Shown piece by piece: positions 8,159-15,987 of a DNA stretch of 64,000 nt (position 1 is its first letter; each line of letters starts with the position of its first letter). The translations under genes were made by a program, and so were the position numbers. This DNA comes from DASSUW01 sp963803335 (GTDB lineage: Bacteria; Actinomycetota; Thermoleophilia; Solirubrobacterales; Solirubrobacteraceae). The DNA is taken from assembly GCA_963803335.1 (NCBI GenBank), contig CAWDME010000015.1:248001-312000 (forward strand), written 5' to 3'. The notes under the pieces were generated by a model. That model had not been told where the DNA came from, ran no database searches, and saw only the letters and a list, made by a program, of their open reading frames with translations.

Positions 8159-9204
8159 TGGCCGAGCTCTCCGTCCACTCGCTCCACCTGCGCATGCGCG
8201 CCCCGCTGTACGCCGCATGGGGCGTGCTCGAGGACCGCGAGCTGGTGCAGGTGCGCGTGGACTTCGGGGACGGCGACTACGGCGAGGGCGAGGCGGCGCC
8301 GATCGAGGGCTACGACGGCGTGACCGTGGCCGCGGTGCGATCGGCGCTCGACGCCTACGGCGCCGTGCTCGCGCGCGCCTCGCCGCGCTCGACCCACGCC
8401 GAGCTGCTCGCCGCGTGCGCCGCCGAGCGCCCGCTCCCGTTCGCGCTCGCGGCGATCGACCTCGCGCTGTGGGACCGCGCGGGCCGGCGTACGGGCTTCC
8501 CGGTGGCCCAGCTGATCGCGGCCGGCGCCGAGCGCGCTGTGGCGGTCAACGCGACGCTCCATGGCGTCGACCGGGCGTCGGCGGCGGAGGGTGCCGCAGC
8601 GGCTGCGCGCGCGGGGTACCGCTGCGTGAAGGTGAAGGTGGGGGTCGGCGACGACGCCGGCCGCGTGGCGGCGGTCCGCGCCGCGGCGGGCGACGCGATG
8701 GCGATCCGGGTCGACGCCAACGGCGCCTGGGAGACCGTCGAGGAGGCGCTGGCCCACCTGCGCGCCCTGGCGCCGGCGGGGATCGAGCTGTGCGAGGAGC
8801 CCGTCCACGGCGTCGACGCGATGCGGTTGGTGCGCGCCAAGTCGCCGGTGCCGCTCGCGATGGACGAGACCGCCGCCGTCCGCGGCGCCCCGGGCTCCGG
8901 CGCCGCCGACGCGGTGTGCCTGAAGATCGGCCGCTGCGGCGGCATCTCCGGCCTCTTGCGCGACGCCCGCGCCGCCCGCGCCGCCGGCACGAAGGTGTAC
9001 CTCGCTTCGAACTTCGACGGGCCGCTCGGGATCGCCGCGGGCGTGCACGCCGCCGCCGGCCTGCGAGCGTCCGGCCCGGTCGGCTTCTGCGGGCTCGCCA
9101 CCTTGAGCTCGTTCGAGGAGTACGACGGGGTGCTAGAGCCGGTTGACGGCGCGGTCGCGGTGCCGAGCGGACCCGGTTTGCTCGGCGAACGGCTGGCCGG
9201 GTAG
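8158..9204 (+). CDS. menC: o-succinylbenzoate synthase
   Basis: A 348-residue enolase-superfamily dehydratase making o-succinylbenzoate from SHCHC. It carries the KxK motif in CVKVKVG (catalytic Lys), metal ligands in VDANGAW, CEEPV and LAMDET, and the second active-site Lys in CLKIGRCGG. The ATG at 8158 shares one base with the menA TGA (TGATG), so the three men genes form one transcript. After its stop, 56 nt precede the convergent photoreceptor gene. Some members of this family also racemise N-acylamino acids; the operon makes the menaquinone role the better call. Confidence 0.95.
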   Translation: MAELSVHSLHLRMRAPLYAAWGVLEDRELVQVRVDFGDGDYGEGEAAPIEGYDGVTVAAVRSALDAYGAVLARASPRSTHAELLAACAAERPLPFALAAIDLALWDRAGRRTGFPVAQLIAAGAERAVAVNATLHGVDRASAAEGAAAAARAGYRCVKVKVGVGDDAGRVAAVRAAAGDAMAIRVDANGAWETVEEALAHLRALAPAGIELCEEPVHGVDAMRLVRAKSPVPLAMDETAAVRGAPGSGAADAVCLKIGRCGGISGLLRDARAARAAGTKVYLASNFDGPLGIAAGVHAAAGLRASGPVGFCGLATLSSFEEYDGVLEPVDGAVAVPSGPGLLGERLAG

Positions 9205-9260
9205 GGCGGTCGAGAGAGCCGCCCGTGCCGAGAATCCCGGGCGATCTCGCGCCGACCGCG

Positions 9261-10136
9261 TCAGGCGGGAGTGCGCTCGGCGGTCAAGGCCGCGGCACCC
9301 GCGACCGGGTCGCCGTTGAGGTGCCACGCGCGGGCGGCGGCGGCGAGGTCGGCGCAGGCGCCGGTGCCGCCGACCGCGACCGGGACGCGCTCGGCCAGGC
9401 GGCCCAGCGCGGCCGCGGCGGCCTGCAGCGGGTCGGCCTGGACCGCGCCGATGACGACCACGGCCGGCTCGACGGTCGCGACCACGCTGTCGAGGGCGTC
9501 GACCGGCGTGTCGGCGCCGAGGTAGGTGACGCGCCAGCCGCGGCGGTCGAGGGCGAGGCCGCAGCAGAGCAGCCCGACGTCGTGGCGCTCGCCGGGCGGG
9601 CAGGCGAGCACGGCTCGCGGCCCGAGCCCGGCGCCCCACTCACGACCGAGGCCGCGCAGGCGCCCGGTGATCAGCTCGGTCGCGAAGTGCTCCTGGGCGA
9701 CGGAGATCGACCCGCTCTCCCACCGCTCGCCGACCCTTCGCAGCGCGGGCAGCACGACGTCGCGCAGCGCCGCGTCGAGCGAGCGGGCGGCGAACACGCG
9801 GTCGAAGGCGGCGTGGCCGTCCGCGGAGTCGAAGCGGGTCAGCGCCTCGACCAGCTCGTCGACCGCGGCGTCGGCCGGCGGCGCCGCTTCGGCCTCGGCG
9901 GTCCCGGTGACGGCGTGGGCCGCCTCGCCGGCCGCCCAGCCGCTCTCGATCAGTTCGCGCATGCGGCGCGCACGCAGCTCGTCCTCGCGCCCGTAGACGC
10001 GGTAGCCGGCCGGCGTTCGCGCCGGGTGCAGCACGCCGTAGCGGCTCTCCCATGCACGCAGGGTCTCGGGCGAGACCCCGACGCGCCGGGCCAGCTCACC
10101 GACGCGCACTCCAAGAACCGGCGCGGGGTTCGTCAC
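9261..10136 (-). CDS. MerR-type regulator with B12-binding light-sensor domain (CarH/LitR-like)
   Basis: About 291 residues. An N-terminal MerR helix-turn-helix (10-75, with VSPETLRAWESRYGVL) is followed by a helical cap and a cobalamin-binding Rossmann domain. The cap carries W139-x9-E149-H150, the light-sensing W/EH signature of CarH. The B12 domain carries E183-x-H185-x-x-G188, whose His is the lower cobalt ligand. In CarH and LitR, adenosylcobalamin-bound protein represses in the dark and releases DNA on illumination. A divergent ECF sigma gene starts 84 nt away, as in Streptomyces litR-litS. No carotenoid genes are nearby. The start is GTG 10136, or GTG 10145 three codons upstream. Confidence 0.92.
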   Translation of the reverse strand: MTNPAPVLGVRVGELARRVGVSPETLRAWESRYGVLHPARTPAGYRVYGREDELRARRMRELIESGWAAGEAAHAVTGTAEAEAAPPADAAVDELVEALTRFDSADGHAAFDRVFAARSLDAALRDVVLPALRRVGERWESGSISVAQEHFATELITGRLRGLGREWGAGLGPRAVLACPPGERHDVGLLCCGLALDRRGWRVTYLGADTPVDALDSVVATVEPAVVVIGAVQADPLQAAAAALGRLAERVPVAVGGTGACADLAAAARAWHLNGDPVAGAAALTAERTPA

Positions 10137-10143
10137 GCTCGGC

Positions 10144-10196
10144 ACTGTAAACGATTCCACAAAAGCTCTGCAAACTTTGCAACGACTCTGTACAGT
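10144..10196. promoter_or_regulatory. Candidate operator between photoreceptor and sigma genes
   Basis: The spacer holds a perfect 13-nt palindrome, TGCAAA-C-TTTGCA (10169-10181). It is flanked by an inverted pair ACTGTA (10144-10149) and TACAGT (10191-10196); the right copy is part of TGTACAGT. Both genes' promoters must lie here, since only 84 nt separate the starts. The dyads are natural binding sites for the B12 photoreceptor on itself and on the sigma gene. Binding is inferred. Confidence 0.5.
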
Positions 10197-10220
10197 GGGG
10201 ACGCGCCAACCCCCAGGCCC

Positions 10221-10766
10221 ATGGTCTCTCGGCCCTGCACAGATCTGCGCGATCCGGAGGCGTTCTCCGCCGCCTACCGACACCTCGCGCCAACGGCCCG
10301 TACCGCCGCGATGGCCGTCCTCCGCGACGGCGAGGCGGCCGACGACGTGGTCCAGGACGTCTTCTGCGCGCTGTGGACGCGACCCGGGATCTACTGCCCG
10401 GAACGCGGCTCGCTGACGACGTTCGTGCAGATCATGGCGCGCAGTCGGGCGCTCGATCGCCTGCGCTCGCACGCGGCCGCCGCCGCCGCGCTCGACCGCG
10501 GCGCGTTCGAGGCCCTCGCGCGGCCGGCGACCGCCGAGCCGCCGTCGGAGGAGGTCATCCGGCGCGACAGTGCGCAGCGGATCCTGCGCGAGCTCGATGC
10601 GCTGCCCGACGGCCAGCGCGCCGCCGTGCTCCTCCATCACATCGGCGGGCTCAGCGACGGTGAGCTGGCGCGCGCGATGCAGGTCCCGCTCGGAACGGCC
10701 AAGAGCCGCATCCGGCTCGGCACGCGACGCGCCCGCGCGGCGGTCGAGCAGCGCCTCGCCGCCTGA
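10221..10766 (+). CDS. ECF-family RNA polymerase sigma factor
   Basis: A 181-residue sigma factor. Region 2 (about 15-80) has the DVVQDVFCALWT core-binding helix and the SLTTFVQIMARSRALDRLR -10-recognition segment. Region 4 (about 118-170) ends in a helix-turn-helix with GGLSDGELARAMQVPLGTAKSRI. The divergent CarH/LitR-like gene suggests a light-released sigma factor comparable to LitS, turning on photoprotective genes elsewhere in the genome. No anti-sigma factor gene follows. The ATG at 10221 gives the full region 2; an upstream extension of the frame has no family support. Confidence 0.93.
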   Translation: MVSRPCTDLRDPEAFSAAYRHLAPTARTAAMAVLRDGEAADDVVQDVFCALWTRPGIYCPERGSLTTFVQIMARSRALDRLRSHAAAAAALDRGAFEALARPATAEPPSEEVIRRDSAQRILRELDALPDGQRAAVLLHHIGGLSDGELARAMQVPLGTAKSRIRLGTRRARAAVEQRLAA

Positions 10767-10789
10767 GCCCCGCGTCATCATTGGCCGGG

Positions 10790-11524
10790 ATGCTCCTCAT
10801 GCGGGAGACCGACCCGCGGCCGCCGGCGCTCGAGGTCGCGGTCTCGCACGCGCTCGTCGAGCGCGTGAACGCGGGCGCGCTCGAGCCCGTGCTGCGCGTC
10901 TACCGCCCCGCCCCCACCCTCGCGTTCGGGCGGCTCGACGCGCTTCGCCCCGGCTTCCAGCAGGCGGCGGCCGCCGCGCGCGAGCACGGCTTCACGCCCG
11001 TCGTGCGCGCTCCGGGCGGCCATGCTGTCGCCTACCACGACGGCTGCCTGGTGGTCGACGAGCTGCTCGCGCACGAGGATCCGATCGCCGGCCTGCAGGC
11101 CCGGTTCGCGCGCACGGGCGAATGGCTCGCCGAGGCGCTGCGAGCGGTCGGCGTCGACGCCCGCGTCGGGCGCGTGGAGGGCGAGTTCTGCCCCGGCGAG
11201 TACACGGTCAGCGCGCGCAGGCGCGTGAAGCTGGTCGGCACGGCGCAGCGCGTCGTGCGCCACGCGTCACTGCTCGCCGCGTCGGTCGCCGTGCATAGCG
11301 GCGACGCCCTACGCGCCGTGCTCACCGACGTCTACGCCGCGCTCGAGCTCGACTGGGACCCAGCGACGGCGGGGGCGATCGACCACGAGGTGCCCGGCGC
11401 GACGCTCGACGCGATCGAGCAGGCGATCGTTCAGGCCGCGCCCTACGACCTGACCGAGGCCGCGCTCGACGCCGAGACGCTCGCGCTCGCCGAGCGGCTC
11501 GAGCCGCGCCACGCCGTCGGCTAA
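10790..11524 (+). CDS. Lipoate-protein ligase / octanoyltransferase-like protein
   Basis: A 244-residue member of the biotin/lipoate ligase fold. It shows VVRAPGGHAVAYHDG (equivalent of the RxxGGGxVxH substrate loop), a possible acyl-transfer Cys in EFCPGEYTV, and KLVGTAQRVVRHASL, which carries the conserved lysine. The Cys with a single-domain length is closer to the LipM-type octanoyltransferase than to ATP-using LplA, which has an extra C-terminal domain. Starts at 10781 (TTG), 10790 (ATG) and 10799 (ATG) are all in frame; I chose the first ATG. Its 3' end overlaps azlD by 4 nt, convergently. Confidence 0.85.
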   Translation: MLLMRETDPRPPALEVAVSHALVERVNAGALEPVLRVYRPAPTLAFGRLDALRPGFQQAAAAAREHGFTPVVRAPGGHAVAYHDGCLVVDELLAHEDPIAGLQARFARTGEWLAEALRAVGVDARVGRVEGEFCPGEYTVSARRRVKLVGTAQRVVRHASLLAASVAVHSGDALRAVLTDVYAALELDWDPATAGAIDHEVPGATLDAIEQAIVQAAPYDLTEAALDAETLALAERLEPRHAVG

Positions 11525-11835
11525 GCGGCGCCCAGCGCTCGCGCCGCGGCGGCCACGCCGGCGGCCGCGACGAGCACCACGAGCAGCGGCGCCCGGAGCG
11601 CGAGCGCCACCGCGGCGACGGCCACGCCGGCCAGCCGCGTGTCTATCACCACGGCGCGGCCGTCGGCCACCGTCTGGCCGACCACGAGCGCGGCGAGCAG
11701 CGTCGGCGCGAGCAGCGGCATCACGAGCGAGAAGGCGCGCGGCAGCGGCCGGCCGGCGAAGACCAGGGGGCCGGCGCCCTTGAGCGCTACGGTCGCGAGC
11801 CCGACGGCGGCGACGGCCACCCAGACGCCGATCAC
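11521..11835 (-). CDS. azlD: AzlD-type branched-chain amino acid exporter subunit
   Basis: A 104-residue protein with about three or four hydrophobic segments. Family features are the ATVALKGAGPLVFAGRPLP segment and MPLLAPTLLAALV. AzlD partners AzlC in the membrane to export branched-chain amino acids or analogues such as azaleucine. The GTG at 11835 overlaps the azlC TGA by 4 nt, giving stoichiometric coupling. Its TAG shares the CTAA/TTAG overlap with the convergent ligase gene. Confidence 0.9.
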   Translation of the reverse strand: MIGVWVAVAAVGLATVALKGAGPLVFAGRPLPRAFSLVMPLLAPTLLAALVVGQTVADGRAVVIDTRLAGVAVAAVALALRAPLLVVLVAAAGVAAAARALGAA

Positions 11836-12512
11836 GCCCGCACCCCGAGCGCGATGATCGCGCCGGCCGCGGCGGCGACGATCGGCAGGCCGGGCGGCAG
11901 CAGCGGCGTCAGCGCCAACGCGATCAGGCCGCCGGCCAGTGCCGCCACCCGAGCGCGCGGTGTCTTGAGCTGGCCGACGAGCAGAGCAAGGAAAAGCGCG
12001 GGGAACATTGCGTCGAGCCCGTAGTCGGAGGGGTCGCCGAGCGCGCCGCCGCCGAGCGTGCCGGCCACGGTGCCCAGGCACCACGACGCGAGCAGCGTGA
12101 AGCCGGCGCCGAGCAACCGGTCGCGCTCCACGCGGCCGTCGCGCTGCGAGATGGCCCATGACTCGTCGACCACGAGCTGCGCCTCGAGCAGCCTCCGCAG
12201 CGGGCCGCCATGGAGCGCCGGCGCGACAGACGTGCCGATCGCCAGATAGCGCAGGTTGAGCATCACGGCCGCGGCGATCGCGGCGGCGATCGCGCCGCCG
12301 GAGCCGAGCACCGACGCCACCGCGAACTGCGCCGACCCGGCGAATGTGGTCAGCGACATCAGGATCGGCGGCACGATGCCCATGCCCGCGTCCCGCGCGA
12401 GGATGCCGAACGAGGCGCCGAACGCCGCCACCGCGAGGGCGAGCGGGGCCGCCGCGCGCATCCCGGCGACCATCTCGGCTCGGGGCTGGCGCAGCCGTCT
12501 CGCGTCCGGCAT
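11832..12512 (-). CDS. azlC: AzlC-type branched-chain amino acid exporter
   Basis: A 226-residue polytopic membrane protein, the main subunit of the AzlCD exporter. The N-terminal AVAAFGASFGILARDAGMG and LTTFAGSAQFAVA are the AzlC signature, followed by a conserved RYLAIG and LLEAQLVVDESWAIS. The start at ATG 12512 is supported by a plausible promoter on the same strand (TGGACA, 18 nt, AATACT, -10 at about 12539-12544). A second ATG at 12530 would add six residues. The divergent XRE-cupin gene and the dyads between them indicate local regulation. Confidence 0.92.
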   Translation of the reverse strand: MPDARRLRQPRAEMVAGMRAAAPLALAVAAFGASFGILARDAGMGIVPPILMSLTTFAGSAQFAVASVLGSGGAIAAAIAAAVMLNLRYLAIGTSVAPALHGGPLRRLLEAQLVVDESWAISQRDGRVERDRLLGAGFTLLASWCLGTVAGTLGGGALGDPSDYGLDAMFPALFLALLVGQLKTPRARVAALAGGLIALALTPLLPPGLPIVAAAAGAIIALGVRA

Positions 12513-12513
12513 A

Positions 12514-12568
12514 ATGGAACTTGCTTCCATGATGATGGAGTATTCCACAGAAATGGACTCACTGTCCA
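12514..12568. promoter_or_regulatory. Operator array between azlC and the XRE-cupin regulator
   Basis: Three inverted repeats built on the same half-site: ATGGAA-5-TTCCAT (12514-12530), TGGA-4-TCCA (12536-12547) and TGGAC-5-GTCCA (12554-12568). A fourth ATGGAA half-site lies at 12574. ATGGA motifs recur 21, 18 and 21 nt apart, close to two helical turns, so bound dimers would line up on one face. The array covers the proposed azlC -35/-10 region, as expected for a repressor site. Confidence 0.6.
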
Positions 12569-12573
12569 GCGAA

Positions 12574-13131
12574 ATGGAATCGGTTGACACGTTCGTACAC
12601 GCGGTCGCGTCGAACGTGCGCGCGCTGCGGCTCGACGCGGGGCTGACGCTGCACGACCTCGCGGCCGCCGCCGGCCTCGGCAAGTCGACACTGGCGCAGC
12701 TCGAGTCCGGCAAGGCGAACCCCAGCGTGGAGACGCTGTGGGCGATCGCCGCGGCGCTCAAGGTGCCGTTCGCGCGGCTCGTCGAGGAGGAGCGGACGGC
12801 GCTGCGGGTCGTCCGTGCCCGCGACGTCCCTCCCATGCACTCGGCCGAGACGCCCGGCTGGGCCGGGCGCCTGCTGACCGCCTCACACGGCCGCGGGACA
12901 TTCGACCTGTACTCGCTCGACCTCGAGGAGGGCGCCGTCCGGCACGCCGACGCCCACCACTCCGGCGTCGTCGAGCACCTGGTCGTGGTCGTGGGCCGCC
13001 TGAGAGTCGGACCGCAGACGCGCACGGTCGAGCTCGAGGCCGGTGACCTCGTCACGTTCGCCGCGGATGTCCCGCACGTTTACGAGGCGCTCGAGACGGC
13101 GCACTGCGTACTGCTCATGGCGTACCCGTGA
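12574..13131 (+). CDS. XRE-family regulator with cupin sensor domain
   Basis: About 185 residues. The N-terminal HTH_3 domain (10-70) has LTLHDLAAAAGLGKSTLAQL and a SGKANPSVETLWAIAAAL continuation. The C-terminal half is a small cupin with HHSGVVEHLVVVVGRLRVG and ELEAGDLVTFAADVPHVYE. Such regulators sense a small ligand through the cupin and commonly sit divergent to the exporter they control, here azlCD. In-frame ATGs at 12514, 12529, 12532, 12535, 12553 and 12574 make the start uncertain. I chose 12574 because the upstream ones lie inside the operator array and it yields the usual short lead into the HTH. Confidence 0.88.
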   Translation: MESVDTFVHAVASNVRALRLDAGLTLHDLAAAAGLGKSTLAQLESGKANPSVETLWAIAAALKVPFARLVEEERTALRVVRARDVPPMHSAETPGWAGRLLTASHGRGTFDLYSLDLEEGAVRHADAHHSGVVEHLVVVVGRLRVGPQTRTVELEAGDLVTFAADVPHVYEALETAHCVLLMAYP

Positions 13132-13834
13132 TCGCCGCGGCGACGAGCTCTGGCTGCTCGAGCTGCACCGCGTGACCGGCGCCGTCGACCACCACGACGT
13201 GGCAGTCCCGGATCACGCCTGACATCCGCCCGGCGATCGCGCGGAACTTCGCGTCGCGCTCGCCGACGATCAGCGTGACCGGCATCACCAGCTCGCCGAG
13301 GCGGTCCCACAGCGGCGGCATGACGCCGGTGCCGAGCCCGCGCAGCGCGGCGGCGAGACCGTGCGGCGTGTTGCGCAGCCGGTCGGCGTGCGCGGCCGCC
13401 GCGACGCGCTCGGGCTGCCCGGCGAACAGCTCCTGACTCCCCCACTCGGCCGCGAACGCGTCCAGGCCGATCGCCTCGATCCGGTCGGCGAGCGCCGCGT
13501 CGGCGCGCCGGCGCTCCTCGCGCTCGGCCGCGTCGGCGATGCCCGGGCTGGCGCCGACGAGCACGAGCCGCTCGACCTGCTCGGGCAGCGTGAGCGCGGT
13601 GTAGAGCGCGATGCGCCCGCCCATCGAGTAGCCGACGAGCGTGCAGCGCTCGCCGGTCAGCGCGCGCACGTACGCGGCGCATGCCGCGAACGACGCCGGC
13701 CGCCGCTCGCTCGCCTGGCCGTGCCCAGGGAGGTCCGGGGCCAGTGCGCGATAGCGTCCGCCGAGCGCCGCGACCGTCCGCCGCCAGCTCTGCCGGGTCT
13801 GGGTGAACCCGTGGAGGAAGACCAACGTCTGCAC
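13115..13834 (-). CDS. menH: Alpha/beta hydrolase, probable SHCHC synthase
   Basis: A 239-residue alpha/beta hydrolase. It shows the oxyanion-loop HGFTQTRQSW and the nucleophile elbow LVGYSMGGRIAL (Ser in GYSMGG). Acid and base fall in LIVGERDAKF and GAGHAVQLEQPE. MenH eliminates pyruvate from SEPHCHC to form SHCHC, the step after MenD. The gene is divergent to menD with 9 nt between the GTG at 13834 and the menD ATG, strong support for this assignment over the many generic hydrolases of the fold. Its 3' end overlaps the XRE regulator by 17 nt. Confidence 0.9.
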   Translation of the reverse strand: MQTLVFLHGFTQTRQSWRRTVAALGGRYRALAPDLPGHGQASERRPASFAACAAYVRALTGERCTLVGYSMGGRIALYTALTLPEQVERLVLVGASPGIADAAEREERRRADAALADRIEAIGLDAFAAEWGSQELFAGQPERVAAAAHADRLRNTPHGLAAALRGLGTGVMPPLWDRLGELVMPVTLIVGERDAKFRAIAGRMSGVIRDCHVVVVDGAGHAVQLEQPELVAAAITGTP

Positions 13835-13843
13835 GCCGCGATC

Positions 13844-15562
13844 ATGACGCCAACCGACACATATCTGGGCCTCAGAGTCTTCGTCGACGAGCTCGTCCGC
13901 TGCGGCGTGCGCCACGCGTGCACGTCCCCCGGCTCGCGATCGACTCCCCTGGTCCTCTCGCTGGCAAGAGACGAGCGGCTGCGCGCGACATCGCACGTCG
14001 ACGAGCGCTGCGCCGCCTTCTTCGCCCTCGGCGTCGCCAAGACGACCGGCGTGCCCGCCGCGCTCGCGTGCACGTCCGGGACCGCCGCCGCCAACTACGC
14101 CCCGGCGGTGATCGAGGCGCACGAGGCGCGCATCCCGCTGCTCGTGCTCACCGCCGACCGGCCGCCCGAGCTGCGCGACCTCGGCGCCGGGCAGACGATC
14201 GACCAGGTGAAGCTCTACGGAAGCGCGGTCAAGTGGTTCCTCGAGGTCGACGACCACCCGGCCACGCCGGAGCGGCTCCGGTGGCTGCGCCAGCTCGCGT
14301 GCCGCGCGTTCTGGACCACGGTCGAGGGCCGGCCGGGTCCCGTGCACCTCAACTTCTCGCTGCGCGAGCCGCTCGTGCACGGCGAGCCCCTGCCCGAGGA
14401 TGAGAGCGGCCGCGCCGGCGGGCGCCCGTGGGTGACGCGCCCGAAGGCGCCCGGACAGCCGCCGCCGACGCTCATCGAGAGCCTGCGCGACGAGATCCAG
14501 GCGCGCCCCCGGGCGCTGATCGTGGCCGGCCGCAGCGAGCGCGACGGGCAACTCCCGGCCTCGGTCGCCGGGTTCGCCGACTGGGCGGCGATGCCGCTGC
14601 TCGCCGACCCGCTGTCCGGCGCCCGCCGCGGCCAGGCGGCGATCGCGCACTACGACGCGCTGCTGCGCAACCCCGAATGGGCCGCCGAGCACGCGCCCGA
14701 CCTCGTGATCCGGATCGGCGACCTGCCGACCTCCAAGCCGCTGCGCCGCTGGCTGCACGGGCTCGGCGACGCCCTGCAGATCAGCCTCGACCCCGAGAAC
14801 GCGTGGCAGGACCCGGCCGGCGCAGTCGCGACGGTCATCGCCACCGACCCGCGGCTGACGCTCGACGCCGTCGCCGCGCGCTTCAAGCTACGACCCGACC
14901 GAGCCTGGATCGACGGCTGGCATCGCGCCGACCGGCAGGCGTCGGCGGCGATCGCCCGCGCGCTCGAGCCGGCTGGGCTGAGCGAGCCGCGGGTGGCCGC
15001 CGAGCTCGGCTCGACGTTGCCGCCGCAGGCCACGGTCGTGGTCGCGTCGTCGATGCCCGTGCGCGACGTCGAGACGTTCTTCCCGGCCCGCGAGCACCCG
15101 CCGCGAGTGCTCGCCAACCGCGGCGCGAACGGGATCGACGGGACCGTCTCGACCGCCTTTGGATGCGCCGCAGCCGCAGACGGTCCCGTGGTCCTGCTTA
15201 TCGGCGACGTCGCGCTGATCCATGACCTCGGCGGCCTGCTCGCGGCCGGACGGCTGGGCCTCGACCTGACGATCGTGCTGCTGCACAACGACGGCGGTGG
15301 CATCTTCGACTTCCTGCCGGTGAGCGGGGAGGGCGACGAGTACGTGCAGCACGTCGCGACGCCGCACGGGCTCGACTTCGCGCACGCCGCCGCGCTGTTC
15401 GGCTGCGGCTACGACGTGGCGACGACCGTTGACGACTTCCGCGCGGCGGTCGGCCGCGCGCTGGCGGCCGCGGGCACGAACATCGTCGCCGTCCCGACCG
15501 ACCGCGCCGCCAACGTCCAGTTGCACGGCGCGGTCTGGGACGCGGTGGCGACGGCTATCTGA
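13844..15562 (+). CDS. menD: 2-succinyl-5-enolpyruvyl-6-hydroxy-3-cyclohexene-1-carboxylate synthase
   Basis: A 572-residue ThDP enzyme that adds the succinic semialdehyde unit from 2-oxoglutarate to isochorismate, committing it to menaquinone. Features in order: the N-terminal VRHACTSPGSRSTPL, the ThDP-activating Glu in HVDERCAAFF (E54), LTADRPPELRDLGAGQTIDQ, and the C-terminal cofactor motif GDVALIHD leading to NDGGGIFDFLP. Length matches the family (about 560). With only 9 nt to the divergent menH, the mRNAs are probably near-leaderless. Confidence 0.96.
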   Translation: MTPTDTYLGLRVFVDELVRCGVRHACTSPGSRSTPLVLSLARDERLRATSHVDERCAAFFALGVAKTTGVPAALACTSGTAAANYAPAVIEAHEARIPLLVLTADRPPELRDLGAGQTIDQVKLYGSAVKWFLEVDDHPATPERLRWLRQLACRAFWTTVEGRPGPVHLNFSLREPLVHGEPLPEDESGRAGGRPWVTRPKAPGQPPPTLIESLRDEIQARPRALIVAGRSERDGQLPASVAGFADWAAMPLLADPLSGARRGQAAIAHYDALLRNPEWAAEHAPDLVIRIGDLPTSKPLRRWLHGLGDALQISLDPENAWQDPAGAVATVIATDPRLTLDAVAARFKLRPDRAWIDGWHRADRQASAAIARALEPAGLSEPRVAAELGSTLPPQATVVVASSMPVRDVETFFPAREHPPRVLANRGANGIDGTVSTAFGCAAAADGPVVLLIGDVALIHDLGGLLAAGRLGLDLTIVLLHNDGGGIFDFLPVSGEGDEYVQHVATPHGLDFAHAAALFGCGYDVATTVDDFRAAVGRALAAAGTNIVAVPTDRAANVQLHGAVWDAVATAI

Positions 15563-15579
15563 AGGCCGCGAGCGCCTTC

Positions 15580-15799
15580 CGGTCGTCCGGCCGCCGCGCG
15601 GCAGGTAGACGTCGCGGCTGCTGCCGGGCCCGACCACCGGGGCGGCGAGCACGTCGTCGCCCAGCAGCCACTCGTCGGTGATCGTGTACGTCCGCTGCTC
15701 GCGCGGGAAGGCGAAGAACAGCGGCTTCATGATCGGCTCGCCGGTCGCCACCGCGCGCCGCACCTGGGCCTCGATGTACGGCGTCAGCCGGCTGTGCAT
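15580..15799 (-). pseudogene. Remnant of a GH31 glycosidase C-terminal part
   Basis: Minus-strand translation over about 70 codons reads MHSRLTPYIEAQVRRAVATG, then PIMKPLFFAFPREQRTYTI, GDDVLAAPVVGPG and RDVYLP. This is the conserved stretch after the catalytic barrel of glycoside hydrolase family 31 (alpha-glucosidase/xylosidase). No catalytic Asp region is present, and the frame runs without a stop into menD antisense, so the gene is broken at both ends. The upstream break is at about 15800, where a DeoR remnant begins on the other strand. Confidence 0.75.
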
Positions 15800-15802
15800 C
15801 CC

Positions 15803-15956
15803 GATCGTGGTCTGCGACGCCTCCAAGATCGGCCGCGCCTCGCTCGCGGTGATCTGCCGCCCGCGCGAAGTCGACGAGCTGATCACCGACGGCACGGCCG
15901 ACGAGGCGGCGCTCGACGAGCTCCACGCCGCCGGCGTGCATGTGATCACCGTGTGA
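15803..15956 (+). pseudogene. Remnant of a DeoR-family regulator C-terminus
   Basis: About 50 codons ending at TGA 15954-15956 read IVVCDASKIGRASLAVICRP, REVDELITDG and LHAAGVHVITV. This is the typical end of DeoR-family sugar regulators (DxSKxG, then ELITD). The DNA-binding domain and most of the sensor domain are absent; upstream lies the GH31 remnant on the opposite strand. A sugar regulator next to a glycosidase is a natural pair, so both were probably parts of one divergent locus whose middle was deleted. Confidence 0.75.
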
Positions 15957-15987
15957 TCCGTCCGAGGCGCCGCCTAGCGTCTCCGGC

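Noticed and set aside
13115..14758. 547-codon minus-strand frame across menD
   Set aside because: Only its last 240 codons (13115-13834) form the MenH-like hydrolase; the rest is antisense to menD.
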